Positions 19,352-29,278 of a DNA stretch of 64,000 nucleotides are shown here, in pieces. Numbering within the stretch: the stretch's first letter is position 1; each line of letters begins with the position of its first letter. The translations under genes and the position numbers were made by a program. Below the pieces are notes generated by a model. The model made no database searches, was not told the DNA's origin, and was given only the letters and a program-made list of their open reading frames with translations. This DNA comes from CALROG01 sp943369755 (GTDB taxonomy: Bacteria > Pseudomonadota > Gammaproteobacteria > Burkholderiales > Burkholderiaceae_C): positions 1 to 64,000 of the forward strand of contig CALROG020000003.1 of the NCBI GenBank assembly GCA_943369755.1, in the 5' to 3' direction.

Positions 19352-19834
19352 ATGGATAAATTCTTGCTGCAACAGCAGGTGCTGGCGCGGCTAGCCCAAG
19401 ATCTGCTGCAAGCCGAACAGGCAGCGCAGGCGGCCCATGAAACGGCGACCCATGAAGAAAACGTCGCCGAAAACAAATACGACACCTTGGGGCTCGAGGC
19501 CGCCTACCTGGCCACCGGCCAGGCTCGGCGTGCCGAAGCCATCCACCAAGCGCTGGCAATGTGGCGCCAATTCCGCCCGCCGCCCTACGACGCCAGCCAA
19601 GGTATCCAGCTCGGTGCGCTGGTCTGCCTGGTCGATTCCGGCGACAGGCAGCAGCACTTCTTTCTCGGCCCGGACGGGGGCAGCATGAAGTTGGTCAACG
19701 GCTCAGAGTTCGTTCAGGTCATCAGCAGCGAAGCCCCTTTGGGCAGGGCCATGCTGGGCAAATGCGAGGGTGATGAGGTGTCGATACAGGTCGCTCCAAT
19801 CCGGCAGCAGTTTGAGGTGCTGCGGGTCTATTGA
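19352..19834 (+). CDS. GreA/GreB C-terminal domain family protein
   Basis: The 160-residue protein has an N-terminal helical coil (residues 1-75, Gln/Ala-rich) and a C-terminal FKBP-like Gre domain: SSEAPLGRAMLGKCEGDEVSIQV. GreA and GreB enter the RNA polymerase secondary channel and stimulate transcript cleavage. The acidic tip residues of true Gre factors are not obvious, so it may be a Gre-like competitor such as Rnk or Gfh. ATG 19352 was chosen because the upstream frame runs antiparallel to no family and overlaps the FGE-like gene. Confidence 0.7.
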   Translation: MDKFLLQQQVLARLAQDLLQAEQAAQAAHETATHEENVAENKYDTLGLEAAYLATGQARRAEAIHQALAMWRQFRPPPYDASQGIQLGALVCLVDSGDRQQHFFLGPDGGSMKLVNGSEFVQVISSEAPLGRAMLGKCEGDEVSIQVAPIRQQFEVLRVY

Positions 19835-19843
19835 GAAGCGACT

Positions 19844-19949
19844 TCTGGCACTTTGCATCGCTCCCACCCCTCTGGCGCGAGCCTTTTAGTGCCAAATCAG
19901 GCTGTAGCCCGCACGAATACTGCGTGAGCCACTATCAATTTAGTAGCAT
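19844..19949. repeat. Dispersed repeat A, long copy
   Basis: About 100 bases nearly identical to 31263-31360 beside recQ: cacccctctggcgcgagcc, ttttagtgccaaatcaggc, tgtagcccgc, ctgcgtgagc and actatcaattt. The last part can fold into a short stem. The rest of the gap to the next gene (to about 20100) shows no clear feature. Confidence 0.8.
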
Positions 19950-20134
19950 ATGGGGCGCCGGCTTTGGGCCTGTGAGCTCCCAGATGTGCACTGTCGGTGC
20001 CGCATTTGCCGGGTTCATGGGGGCTATCAAAAGGCGGTGTCCGCCATCGGCCGTAGGCCACCCCCAGAAGGAACCGGCGAGTGCGCTCTTGTTGATGGCC
20101 GACAATGCCACGCATGAAAAGCCGAGCTGATTCC

Positions 20135-20821
20135 ATGAAGGTGCCTCATCGGCGGCTCGTGATCTTCGAGGGGATCATGGGCTCGGGCAAGTCCACTTCA
20201 ACGCGCTGGCTGGGGCAGCGACTTGCGGCACGCGGCATCGATGCCGCGATCCAGACCGAGCGCCAGTACCCGCACCCGCTGCGGGCAACGGACTTTGCCG
20301 GCGAATGGTTTCAGCCCTGGCTGGACATGACGGCCGAAGACATCGCACGCCGTCGCCTGGACCTTTGGGCGACGTTTGTGCAACAGGCCCTGGCATCGCA
20401 GACCGTCTATGTGGTGGACGGCCAGTTGTTTCATGGTGACCTTACAAACATGTTCCTGATGAACATGCCGCCAGAGGCCATAGCGCAGAACGTGCAGGCG
20501 CTGGCAGAGATCATCCGGCCGCTTCAGCCACTGCTTGTCTACTATCACCAGACTGATGTTGACCGGGCGATCCGCCTGACGGCCGCCGAGCGTGGCGAAG
20601 AGCTGGGCGTGCGCTACCAGGTGGACTGGAAACTCAAGTACGCCTACGCGGTGGACCAAAACCTGGCAGGCCTGGACGGGCTGTCAAGCCTGTACGTTGA
20701 CTACCGGGCGTTGACAGACAGCTTGTTTGCCCAACTGACGATCGACAAGATCGCGATCGAGAATTCGGCCCGCGATTGGCCAGCTTATTACGCGCGAGTT
20801 GAAGACGCGCTGGATTTCTAA
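20135..20821 (+). CDS. P-loop kinase (thymidylate-kinase-like NTPase)
   Basis: The 228-residue product has a Walker A motif, FEGIMGSGKST, near residue 15. It also shows VVDGQLFHGDL around residue 100 and LLVYYHQTDVDRAIRL around 135, a pattern like nucleoside or nucleotide kinases of the dNK/thymidylate kinase group. Substrate is not deducible. In-frame ATGs at 20105 and 20114 are alternative starts; 20135 is preferred because the P-loop strand follows closely. It is a monocistronic gene between repeat-bearing gaps. Confidence 0.7.
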   Translation: MKVPHRRLVIFEGIMGSGKSTSTRWLGQRLAARGIDAAIQTERQYPHPLRATDFAGEWFQPWLDMTAEDIARRRLDLWATFVQQALASQTVYVVDGQLFHGDLTNMFLMNMPPEAIAQNVQALAEIIRPLQPLLVYYHQTDVDRAIRLTAAERGEELGVRYQVDWKLKYAYAVDQNLAGLDGLSSLYVDYRALTDSLFAQLTIDKIAIENSARDWPAYYARVEDALDF

Positions 20822-21596
20822 GGCCGCGATGGCTGCTTTGGGTCGAAAGCGGACACCTGGCGCGCATCGCTTGTCAATGACTGCTTTGCAGCGGAAGCGG
20901 CCGTTCAGCATGTTCAGAAGAACGAAAGCTACAAGCAGAGCGTCAGTTCGCAGATGTTCTTGGCATTACCTCAGTGATGTAGGGCTCGTGCGAGTGGGAA
21001 TACCCTAAACGTCGACAGCCCGGATCGAATACCTCAGGTTCAGCAAGATCGCGGCAGCGGCCATCAAAAGTACCGACTGGTCGGCGATGTTAATCGCGAC
21101 ATCAGAAAGGCGGGTGACAGCACGATAGCGGACGACTTCGGCCACGCCGCAACGACCCCGCAAGGCGATGCGATCGATTCCGGCAGATCACCGCGGTCAG
21201 ACTCGCCTCGAACCAAGTCCAGAGAGCCGCCTGCACGCTCGTAGCGCGCACCTCGGGTCAAGTGGGAGGTCCAATAAGGTCGCCACTGACGACGGCTTTA
21301 TCACCCTGATCAATCCAGGTCAGAAATGCCAAATATCGACAGGCTTCACGGCGGTAGGAGGGTGGGTGTGTTCCGAATCCGGTGCACAGGACTGCAGCCG
21401 TGCCGCAATCCACCGGGCATCTGACCCCTCAGATTTACTTGGCTCCGACCCGAACGTGTTCAACGCCAGAGCCGTGTAGGGCGCCAAGGCGGTGGAGGTG
21501 GGCTTTGAGGCGGCAGGTGCGGAAGTTACCAAGGCATTGCTGATTGGAAAACAGCGCACTTTTCCGGCCCCGAACGACGGACGAACGCGACTCGCG
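20822..21596. other. Long gene-free, repeat-bearing region
   Basis: About 775 bases without a convincing gene. Repeat B variants occur at 20827-20858 (gctttgggtcgaaagcggac) and 20882-20912. The rest contains short frames with gene-like patches (for example around 21030-21145 and 21490-21590 on the plus strand) broken by stops, which suggests decayed coding sequence. I cannot name an ancestor. Confidence 0.5.
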
Positions 21597-22268
21597 TCAG
21601 TTCCGGGGTTCGGGGGTCACCACTTTCCGCAACAGCACACTGTCAAAGAAGATCGTGGTGAACTGATCGATGGGCTGCAAACTGCGCATCAATTTCGCCC
21701 GAAGTATGGCCCCTTCCCAACCTACCCAGAAAAAGCGGGACAAAGCATCTGGGTCCTGCCCCTGGGTAAGTTCACCCACATCGATCGCTTGTTTCAAGCA
21801 ACCCGAAACACGCCGCTCCCAAGACAGTAGAACATTCTCCAGCCGCTCACGAAATTGGGTGTCCAATGCAGCGAGCTCTTGTCCGAGGTTACCAATCAAG
21901 CAGCCCCTCTTGAAGTCGAACTTCACCATGCCATTCTTGGCGTTTTGAACAAAGTCCCTCAAGCGCTCCACAGGTGACCGATCGACATTGCCAAAAATTC
22001 GATCCATCTTTCTGGCGTAGTACTGCTCGTAATTGTCGATCACGGCATGCCCGAACTCGTCCTTGCTCTTGAAGTAGTGATAGAACGATCCTTTGGGCAC
22101 GCCCACTCGTTTGAGCACTTCTTCGATGCCAGTGATCTGAAAGCCACGCTCCGTGAGCAACTCGGTGCCACACCAGACCAGTTCCTTGCGCGTATCCACC
22201 CGCGCTGCAGAACGTTTGGCGCTTTTTCCCTTTTCGACAACGACTGGCACTGGTTGGGTGGTGTTCAC
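21597..22268 (-). CDS. TetR-family transcriptional regulator (AcuR-like)
   Basis: This 223-residue repressor has an N-terminal HTH: RKELVWCGTELLTERGFQIT then VGVPKGSFYHYFKSKDEFG, typical of the TetR group that includes AcuR and NemR. The ligand domain carries KRGCLIGNLGQELAALD. Such proteins usually repress genes for short-chain or reactive carbon compounds and release DNA on ligand binding. GTG 22268 is chosen because the frame continues upstream into the ligase gene; GTG 22289 is an alternative. It is the last gene of the 30753-to-21597 operon and is likely its regulator. Confidence 0.8.
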   Translation of the reverse strand: MNTTQPVPVVVEKGKSAKRSAARVDTRKELVWCGTELLTERGFQITGIEEVLKRVGVPKGSFYHYFKSKDEFGHAVIDNYEQYYARKMDRIFGNVDRSPVERLRDFVQNAKNGMVKFDFKRGCLIGNLGQELAALDTQFRERLENVLLSWERRVSGCLKQAIDVGELTQGQDPDALSRFFWVGWEGAILRAKLMRSLQPIDQFTTIFFDSVLLRKVVTPEPRN

Positions 22269-22311
22269 GAGATGTTCTCTGTCGTTCACAAAGTGGTCGC
22301 AATCTTGAATT

Positions 22312-23844
22312 CTATTGGGACCAGTACCGCTGCTTGACCAGCTTTTTGTACAGCTTCCCGGTGGGCAAGCGAGGCAATGCCGGATCGAAGTCAATTGTGC
22401 GAGGGCATTTGAAGTCAGCCAGCCGTTCGCGGCAGAAGGCCAGCAATTCACTGGCCAGGGTGGGGCCAGCATCCTGCGCGTCAACCAGTTGCACGACCGC
22501 CTTGACCTCTTCCCCCCAATCGGGGTTGGGCACTCCTATCACTGCAGCATCCAAGACTTTGGGGTGCTGCAGCAGTGTGTTCTCGGCTTCTTGAGGGTAA
22601 ATGTTGACACCCCCGCTGATGATCATGAATGCCTTGCGATCCACCAGGTACAAATAGCCCTGCTCATCTAGATAGCCAATATCTCCCAGTGTGGTCCAGC
22701 CTTGCGCATTGCGTGCCTGGGCTGTTTTTTCGGGGTCATTGTGGTACGCGAACTGTGGGCCGTCTGAAAAATAGACAACGCCCGACTCTCCTTGAGGCAG
22801 CGGCATGCCGTCGTCATCGCAGATGTGCAAAACACCTTGCGACGCCCGGCCAACCGAGCCTTTGTGTTCCAGCCATTCGGGTGTCGTGATGCTGCAAAAG
22901 CCGTTGTTCTCCGTACCCGCGTAGTACTCGTGAATGATGGGGCCCCACCACCCGATCATCTGTTCCTTCACCTCCACCGGGCAAGGCGCTGCCGCATGGA
23001 CTGCCATCTTCATCGTCGACAAGTCATGCTGCGCTCGCACAGCAGCATCCAGCTTGAGCATCCGCACAAACATGGTGGGCACCCATTGGCTATGGGTGAT
23101 GCTGCAGCGCTCGATGGTTTGCAGTGCCAGCAAGGCATCAAAGTGTTCCATGACAGTCACCGTGCCGCCCCTCTTGATCACCGTCATGCTGTGACGCAGC
23201 GGCGCAGCGTGGTAAAGCGGAGCGGTCGAAAGGTAGTGGGTGTTCGCGTCATACCCAAACAACGGAGACAGCAGGTCCACCAGCATGGTTCGTTGACCTG
23301 CGGGGACTCTGGGCAAGGGCCAGAGCACGCCCTTGGGCCGCCCGGTGGTGCCTGAGGAATACAACATGTCTGCACCCTGCAGCATCAAGGTGGGCGCGCT
23401 GATTGGCTGAGTCGAGCATTGCACTCGCCAATCGCCGTGCCCGTGCCGTCGAACGCTGTCGCCCAGGCAAAAGCAGCGCACGGCCCCGGGCAGCTTGTCG
23501 ATCAGACCCTGGTCCAGCACCTCCAGATCCGCCGCATACACGAACAAGCGAGCGCCACAGTCGGACACGATGTAGGAGACCTCCTCGGCGGTCAACCGGG
23601 TGCTGATGAGCGTGTAGTACACGCCACTGCGGTCCAGGCCAAAGCACAGCTCCAACAGCTCTCGGCAATTGCCCATCAGAACGGCCACATGGTCACCGGG
23701 CTGCACCCCGGTGCTGGCCACCAGATGAGCCACCTGATTTGCGCGTTCATCGAGCTGGGCGAACGTCACACGCTCACCGCTTTCACACATCTGAAAGGCG
23801 ATCTTTTGCGGATCTGCGTCTGACGCTTGAATAGGAAACAGCAT
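22312..23844 (-). CDS. AMP-dependent acyl-CoA synthetase
   Basis: The 510-residue enzyme carries the adenylate-forming P-loop YSSGTTGRPKGVLWPL near residue 165, the EYYAGTENNGF motif, GWTTLGDIGYLDEQGYLYLVDR and a C-terminal PRLPTGKLYKKLVK with the catalytic Lys. It activates a carboxylic acid to its CoA thioester using ATP. ATG 23844 is preferred; a TTG at 23886 would overlap the preceding gene. With an acyl-CoA dehydrogenase and its own transporter it likely starts degradation of an imported acid. Chain type is not deducible. Confidence 0.85.
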   Translation of the reverse strand: MLFPIQASDADPQKIAFQMCESGERVTFAQLDERANQVAHLVASTGVQPGDHVAVLMGNCRELLELCFGLDRSGVYYTLISTRLTAEEVSYIVSDCGARLFVYAADLEVLDQGLIDKLPGAVRCFCLGDSVRRHGHGDWRVQCSTQPISAPTLMLQGADMLYSSGTTGRPKGVLWPLPRVPAGQRTMLVDLLSPLFGYDANTHYLSTAPLYHAAPLRHSMTVIKRGGTVTVMEHFDALLALQTIERCSITHSQWVPTMFVRMLKLDAAVRAQHDLSTMKMAVHAAAPCPVEVKEQMIGWWGPIIHEYYAGTENNGFCSITTPEWLEHKGSVGRASQGVLHICDDDGMPLPQGESGVVYFSDGPQFAYHNDPEKTAQARNAQGWTTLGDIGYLDEQGYLYLVDRKAFMIISGGVNIYPQEAENTLLQHPKVLDAAVIGVPNPDWGEEVKAVVQLVDAQDAGPTLASELLAFCRERLADFKCPRTIDFDPALPRLPTGKLYKKLVKQRYWSQ

Positions 23845-23860
23845 TGGCGTCGCTGGCGAG

Positions 23861-24874
23861 TCAGTGTTGAATGCAGACTTTTCCAAACTGCGCCCCGCTC
23901 TTCAAGTAAGCCATGGCCTCCTTGAGATCCTCAAAAGCAAACACCTTGTCAACCACCGGTACGATGCGATGCTGAGCCATGCCACGCAGCATGGCCTCCA
24001 TGCCGTCCCGGTGGCCGACGGTGACTCCTTGCAATCGCACCTGGCGGGTGATGATGTGCCCCAGCGATGCATTCACGCTGCTGCCGGACAGGATGCCGAT
24101 CATGGCCAGCGTGCCCCCTGGGCGAACGCAGCGAAGCGACTGGGGCAAGGTCTTTTCTCCACCCAACTCCAAAATCAGGTCGTAACCGCGCCCTTGCGTG
24201 AAGCCACGAGTGGCTTTGGCCCATTCGGGATGTTCGCGATAGTTGAGCACGGCATCGGCCCCAAGCTCTCTGGCGCGGGCCATGCGATCTGGCGTCGAGC
24301 TGATGACGGTGACATGAGCGCCCAGGCTCTTCGCGAACTGCAGCGCAAACAGGGCCACTCCACCGCAGCCTTGGACCAGGACACAATCACCCGCCTTGAC
24401 ATGGCCGTAGGTCACGACGGCGCTCCAGGCGGTCAGTGCGGCGCAAGGCAAGGTGGCGGCTTGCAGGTCGCTCAGGTATTCCGGAACCACCACCACGCCC
24501 TGCTCCGACAAGCACATGGTCTCGGTCATGGTTCCATCGATAGGGCCGCCTAGCGACTGGGTCAAGCGCTGCAGATCTGGCTCACCGCCTTGCCACGCCT
24601 GGAAGTAGGTCGGGCAAACCCGGTCGCCCACTTTCACTCGGGTCACGCCGGGGCCTACTGCGCTGACGACGCCCACTCCGTCCGAGATGGGAATGAGAGG
24701 TAACTCACCGGTGTAATTGCCATAGCCGCGCTCAGGCACAACCAGATCTCGGAAGTTGAGCGACGACGCACGCATGCTCACCAATACCTGACCCGGACCC
24801 GCTTCGGGCTGTGATCGTTGCGACAGCCTCAGGTTGTCCAAACCCCATCCACCTTCGATCTGAAAAACACGCAT
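23861..24874 (-). CDS. MDR-family NAD(P)-dependent oxidoreductase
   Basis: A 337-residue medium-chain dehydrogenase/reductase. The GroES-like half has SLNFRDLVVPERGYG, in the position where zinc enzymes have a Cys, so the catalytic zinc is probably absent and it is quinone- or enoyl-reductase-like. The Rossmann half has VLVQGCGGVALFALQFAKSLGA. It may reduce an enoyl-CoA or act on an alcohol or aldehyde intermediate. Its start abuts the stop of the acyl-CoA dehydrogenase gene, so both are co-translated. Confidence 0.8.
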   Translation of the reverse strand: MRVFQIEGGWGLDNLRLSQRSQPEAGPGQVLVSMRASSLNFRDLVVPERGYGNYTGELPLIPISDGVGVVSAVGPGVTRVKVGDRVCPTYFQAWQGGEPDLQRLTQSLGGPIDGTMTETMCLSEQGVVVVPEYLSDLQAATLPCAALTAWSAVVTYGHVKAGDCVLVQGCGGVALFALQFAKSLGAHVTVISSTPDRMARARELGADAVLNYREHPEWAKATRGFTQGRGYDLILELGGEKTLPQSLRCVRPGGTLAMIGILSGSSVNASLGHIITRQVRLQGVTVGHRDGMEAMLRGMAQHRIVPVVDKVFAFEDLKEAMAYLKSGAQFGKVCIQH

Positions 24875-26053
24875 TCAGCTTACCCCTGGTTTGAGTCGAA
24901 AATCCTGGGCCACGCGCTCAAGCAGCATGGCCGTTGAACCATCAGCCAAAGCGGCCGCATGGGCAGCGGCCAGGTGCCGCAGGAAAGGGTATCGGTTCAG
25001 GAAGCCTTCGGCGCCCATCGCGTTCAGCAGTGAACCCAGCTGGGTCTGCGCCATGGATGTCGCATAGAGTTTGGCCTGCGCCGCCTCGGCTTGAACATCT
25101 TGACCCCGGTCGATCCTGGCGCAGGCATCGGCCACCAGGAGCTCGCCGGCCTTCAGGGCCGTCGCGACCTGGGCCAGTTGCCAGCGCCAGCCCTGGTGTT
25201 GCGCCAGCGGCTTTCCAAAAGCCTGACGCGTGTCCCCATACGTACTTGCTACCGCCAGCGCTTGCTCGACCATGCCGCAACACATCGCGGCAACGTAGGT
25301 GCGGGCGCGGTTGATGCCGTCCATGATGTCTGCAAAAGCGACACCTGCAGGGCAAACCATCTGTTCGGGCTTGCAAAACACCTGGTTCAGGACGAACCCG
25401 CCAAGACCCATGCTGTTGAACGCGCCGCTGGACAGAACGGGGCGCCGCTCGAACCCCTTCGCCTTGGCGTCGACCCAAAATGCCGCTATGCCTTTGACTC
25501 CAGCGCCGGGCATGGTCTGGGCATACACCATGACGCCGTCGGCATGGGCGGCATTGATGATCCAGGTCTTATGGCCGCTGAGCAGCCAACCATCGCCGGT
25601 GCGGATAGCCACGGTCTTCATTTGCGCAAGGTCCGAGCCTGTGTCTGGCTCGGTCAGAGCGGTGCAGGCCACCACATGCCCACCCAGGATGCCCGGTAGG
25701 CAAACCGGTACGAGACTGTCGGCGGAAAACCGCAGCAGCAGCGTACCCACATTGTGGGAGTTGACCAAGGCCATTGCCGCACCAAAGTCGGCCCCGGCCA
25801 GGCGCTGCAAGACCTGAACCGTCTCGGTGAATGACAAGGCCAGACCACCCCTCTCGTACGGGACCTGCAGACCCAGCAGTCCCGCTGCTCCAGCGGGCTC
25901 AAACAAGGCTCGGCGGTCCCAATCCCCATCTGCCCAACGATCCGCGAGAGGCACCAAGTGCAACTTGGCAAATTGGTCGGCGACTGAACGCGCGGCTCCA
26001 CCTGGTGCCACAACATCCGTGCAAGAGGCAGCTTGCATCGTGGTCGCGTTCAC
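24875..26053 (-). CDS. Acyl-CoA dehydrogenase
   Basis: The 392-residue flavoenzyme shows ACAD signatures: TALTEPDTGSDLAQMKTVA (FAD/substrate loop), GWLLSGHKTWIINAAHADGV, and the C-terminal domain with YGDTRQAFGKPLAQHQGWRW and MGAEGFLNRYPFLRHLA. It oxidises acyl-CoA to enoyl-CoA, passing electrons to ETF. GTG 26053 overlaps the livM stop (GTGA), which makes coupling likely; ATG 26038 is the alternative. It sits between transporter and CoA-ligase genes, consistent with catabolism of the transported acid. Confidence 0.85.
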   Translation of the reverse strand: MNATTMQAASCTDVVAPGGAARSVADQFAKLHLVPLADRWADGDWDRRALFEPAGAAGLLGLQVPYERGGLALSFTETVQVLQRLAGADFGAAMALVNSHNVGTLLLRFSADSLVPVCLPGILGGHVVACTALTEPDTGSDLAQMKTVAIRTGDGWLLSGHKTWIINAAHADGVMVYAQTMPGAGVKGIAAFWVDAKAKGFERRPVLSSGAFNSMGLGGFVLNQVFCKPEQMVCPAGVAFADIMDGINRARTYVAAMCCGMVEQALAVASTYGDTRQAFGKPLAQHQGWRWQLAQVATALKAGELLVADACARIDRGQDVQAEAAQAKLYATSMAQTQLGSLLNAMGAEGFLNRYPFLRHLAAAHAAALADGSTAMLLERVAQDFRLKPGVS

Positions 26054-27039
26054 GCTCTGGGCGAAGGCGCCTGCGAACGGAATCTGCGCCAGAGCCCCGT
26101 CACCAACGGAACCAACCCTTTGGGCAGGAATATGGTGGCAACGACCAGAATCAAGCCATAAGTAATGAGTCGAAAGCTGTCGGCAATTCTCAGAATCTCG
26201 GGCAAAAAAGTCACGCTGACTGCACCCACTATCGGCCCCATCAAGGTGCCGCTGCCGCCCAGAATGACCGCCAGAATGACGTTCAAGGATGAGTCCACCC
26301 CAAATGGCTCTGGATTCAGGAATCCTATGTAGTGGGCGTAGAGGGTGCCGGCCAATCCGGCCAGCATGGAACTCAGCACAAAAGCAAACAGTTTGTAGCG
26401 CGAGGTAATGACACCCATGGCTTCGGCCAGGTCCTCGTTCTGGCGGATGGCCAACATGACTCGGCCGACCCGCGAATGCAGGACCAAGGCGCAGATCCCC
26501 GTAGCCAGGGCTGCACACAAGAGCGCCAATGCGTAGTAGTTGAGGTTGCTACGGCCTTCGAAATTGAAGACATTGCCAAACAGGTTCAGCGCGCTGGGTC
26601 TCGGCACATCGGGTATGCCCGCCTCACCGCCGGTGAGTGCACTGAAAGTCATCAACACAATGAATATCACCATGTTGTAGGCCAGCGTGACGATAGAAAA
26701 GTAATGGCCCTTCACCCGCAAGCTCGGGTAGCCGGCCAGCAGCGCGGCGAACCCGGTGAACAGGGGGGCCACCAGAAGAGTGGTCCAGACCGAGTAGCCC
26801 CATTTGACTGTGAGCAACGTCGAGGCATAGGCCCCTATGCCCATGAACCCCGCCTGCGCAATGGACACGTATCCAACAAAGCCCTGCGTCAGATTCTGGC
26901 CTTGGGACAGCACGATCCAGATCAGGGCAAGGGTCAACAAGTGAATGTAGTAGGGCGTTGACAAGGCGTGGGGCAGCGCCAGGGCGCCCAGCACCATGGC
27001 CACGGCCATCAGCAGGGGTAACTTGAAGTCCCTTTTCAT
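26050..27039 (-). CDS. ABC transporter permease, LivM family
   Basis: A 329-residue multi-spanning permease with the LivM hallmarks SQGQNLTQGFVGYVSIAQAG, EAMGVITSRYKLFAF and VILGGSGTLMGPIVGAV. It forms the channel with the LivH-type protein encoded immediately upstream (ATGA overlap at 27036-27039). Cargo is inferred from context to be a carboxylic acid and not an amino acid. Confidence 0.9.
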   Translation of the reverse strand: MKRDFKLPLLMAVAMVLGALALPHALSTPYYIHLLTLALIWIVLSQGQNLTQGFVGYVSIAQAGFMGIGAYASTLLTVKWGYSVWTTLLVAPLFTGFAALLAGYPSLRVKGHYFSIVTLAYNMVIFIVLMTFSALTGGEAGIPDVPRPSALNLFGNVFNFEGRSNLNYYALALLCAALATGICALVLHSRVGRVMLAIRQNEDLAEAMGVITSRYKLFAFVLSSMLAGLAGTLYAHYIGFLNPEPFGVDSSLNVILAVILGGSGTLMGPIVGAVSVTFLPEILRIADSFRLITYGLILVVATIFLPKGLVPLVTGLWRRFRSQAPSPRA

Positions 27040-27893
27040 TTTTTCCCTAGCAAGCCTTGCGGCATCACCAGCAAGACGAGAATCATGACCAGAAATGAGA
27101 TGACATCCTTGTAGGCGGACGACAGGAAACCTGCAGCGAGGGACTCACTCACACCGAGCACAAGGCCTCCCACGATGGCACCTGGCAGAGAGCCTAGCCC
27201 GCCAAGAATCAAGACGGCAAATCCTTTGACTGCAAAGCTCTCGCCAACCCCAGGGGCCAATGCCAACAGCGCTCCGATCAAGGCGCCTGCAGCCACGCCC
27301 ATCGCAGACGAGATGCCAAACACGACTGAGGAAACGAGGTTCACATTCACGCCCATCAGCACTGCCGCATGGCGGTTCTGTGCGACTGCGCGCACAGACT
27401 TGCCGGTCTTGGTCTTCAGCAGGAGTAATGTCACCAGAGCCACCAGACTGACCGACGTGATGAACACCACCACTCGAAGCTGAGAGACAAACATGCCACC
27501 GAACTCGAACACTTGCTGATACGGCGTTTTGATGATCACCTGATCGGCTCCAAACAGGAGTAGATTGCCACCCTCGAGCATCATGGTCAGGCCTAACGCG
27601 ATGATGAACGCATTGATGTGCGGGGCATCGCGTACAGGCCGGTACGCCAGGCGCTCGATCAACATGCCCATGATCGCTCCGACGGGCATCGCCAAAGCGA
27701 TGGCGGCGAAAAACGGCAGCCCTACGGTGGTCGACAACACAAAGGTCAAATAGCCCCCGAACATGGCCAATGAGCCATGTGCAAAGTGAGCTATGCCCAA
27801 GATGCCAAACACCACGGTCAGCCCCAGGGCCACCAGGGTATAGACCGACCCAATGGCCAAGCCATTGAGTACTTGTTGCAGCAGTTCGATCAT
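27036..27893 (-). CDS. ABC transporter permease, LivH family
   Basis: The 285-residue permease begins MIELLQQVLNGLAIGSVYTL, the classical LivH start, followed by TVVFGILGIAHFAHGSLAM. ATG 27893 is chosen on that basis; the longer frame to 28139 overlaps the binding-protein gene. About 100 bases separate it from that gene, still within one likely transcript. Confidence 0.9.
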   Translation of the reverse strand: MIELLQQVLNGLAIGSVYTLVALGLTVVFGILGIAHFAHGSLAMFGGYLTFVLSTTVGLPFFAAIALAMPVGAIMGMLIERLAYRPVRDAPHINAFIIALGLTMMLEGGNLLLFGADQVIIKTPYQQVFEFGGMFVSQLRVVVFITSVSLVALVTLLLLKTKTGKSVRAVAQNRHAAVLMGVNVNLVSSVVFGISSAMGVAAGALIGALLALAPGVGESFAVKGFAVLILGGLGSLPGAIVGGLVLGVSESLAAGFLSSAYKDVISFLVMILVLLVMPQGLLGKK

Positions 27894-27993
27894 GACGATG
27901 AGCCTTTGTTGTGCGCTGGCATTGCAAATTCCATTGGCAGGCACCTGGGTCGGCCCGGGTGCCTTGCTCCTCCTTCCGCTCTGGTCTGCTGCG

Positions 27994-29214
27994 CTACTTG
28001 CGCAGGCCTCGCAGGAAGGCCGCGTAGGCCTTGTTGTCAGATGGCAGTTCTGCCACGAAGGTCCACTTTCCCTTTTGCCATTGGAAGGCACCGTTGGATG
28101 TGTAAGCCTGGCCGTTCTGGTCGAACATGGCACTTCCATCGTTGGCCATGTACTTCATGACGACCTCCTTCGGGATGGGCAAGGTACGCACTGCCTCTGC
28201 GACCTTCTTGGCATCCTTGGCACTGCCTGCTCGTTCGATCGCATTTTTCAGCACATAAACCTGGTCATAGGCGTAGGGCGAACTTGGTGTAGGCGATTGG
28301 CCGAATTGCTTGCGGTAGTTCGCATCGTAGGCTTTGGCCTGTGCGCCCAAAGCTTCCAGCGTCAGCTCGGTCGGGCGAAGATCCCAGACGCCCTCCATTT
28401 GTGCGCTCGTTGCCACCCGCAAAAACTGCTCTTCGCTGCCGCTGGTAAAACCGTAGCGCGGCACATTCAGGCCCAGCTCTACGGCTTGACGGTAGACGAA
28501 TGCTGCAGGCTCAACATAGCCCACGACCAGGATGGCATCAGGCTTGAGGCTGCGGATTTTGGTCAGTTGCGGAGTCATGTCGCGATCGCGCAGGCCAAAT
28601 GCTTCTTTTGCAATGATCTTGCCGCCAGCCTTGTTCAGCTCTTTTTCGAATGCATCCACGTACTGGGTGTAGAAGCCGACCTCCAGTGCGCCAATCACGG
28701 CAACATTGCGTGCTCCTTTTTGTGCGACAAACGTACCGGCCGCAGCACCTGTGAAGTCTGCCGGTGGACGTGTGCGAAATACATTGGCAATACCCTGGGC
28801 CGTTATGGCCCGTTCTGCTGCATTGCCCACCAGCATGACTGCGTCTTCTTTGGCAATGAATGAGGCGACCGCACTGGTTGAGCCTGAGCAGCAGAAGCCC
28901 AGAAGGTATTTCACGTTGTCACGGTCGATCAGCTTTCGCACGCTGTTGGTAGCTTCTGTCGGGTTGGCTTTGTCGTCCGAAGTAATGACCTTGAGCTTGT
29001 AGGTGGTTGCCCCAGCCTTGATGCCGCCAGCTGCATTGATTTCGTCAGCGGCCATCTTGACGGCGTTGGCTTGCGGCAGGCCGTAAACGGCACCACCGCC
29101 CGTCAATGCATCGTTCACGCCAATGACCAGCTCTTCGTTGGCAGCGTGGGCCAGGGGCAACAAAGCTGCACTCAACGTCAATGCAGCCAGTGCCAAGGGG
29201 GTTTTCAGTTTCAT
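27994..29214 (-). CDS. ABC transporter substrate-binding protein, LivK family
   Basis: The 406-residue protein has a signal peptide (residues 1-24, ending LAHA), then EELVIGVNDALTGGGAVYGL and a binding domain with YLLGFCCSGSTSAVASF. It is of the branched-chain-amino-acid/aromatic-acid type. Two adjacent Cys residues in the ligand region are unusual for the family. It supplies the transporter encoded around it; ligand unknown. Confidence 0.85.
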   Translation of the reverse strand: MKLKTPLALAALTLSAALLPLAHAANEELVIGVNDALTGGGAVYGLPQANAVKMAADEINAAGGIKAGATTYKLKVITSDDKANPTEATNSVRKLIDRDNVKYLLGFCCSGSTSAVASFIAKEDAVMLVGNAAERAITAQGIANVFRTRPPADFTGAAAGTFVAQKGARNVAVIGALEVGFYTQYVDAFEKELNKAGGKIIAKEAFGLRDRDMTPQLTKIRSLKPDAILVVGYVEPAAFVYRQAVELGLNVPRYGFTSGSEEQFLRVATSAQMEGVWDLRPTELTLEALGAQAKAYDANYRKQFGQSPTPSSPYAYDQVYVLKNAIERAGSAKDAKKVAEAVRTLPIPKEVVMKYMANDGSAMFDQNGQAYTSNGAFQWQKGKWTFVAELPSDNKAYAAFLRGLRK

Positions 29215-29278
29215 TCGTCGTCTCCGGTTAATAGATGTGCTCTTTCACATGCTGCCCAAAGGGGCTTTGTGCTCACTG

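Noticed and set aside
20822..21596. Coding remnants between kinase and TetR genes
   Set aside because: Gene-like patches are too short and interrupted to assign an ancestor, so no pseudogene is called.
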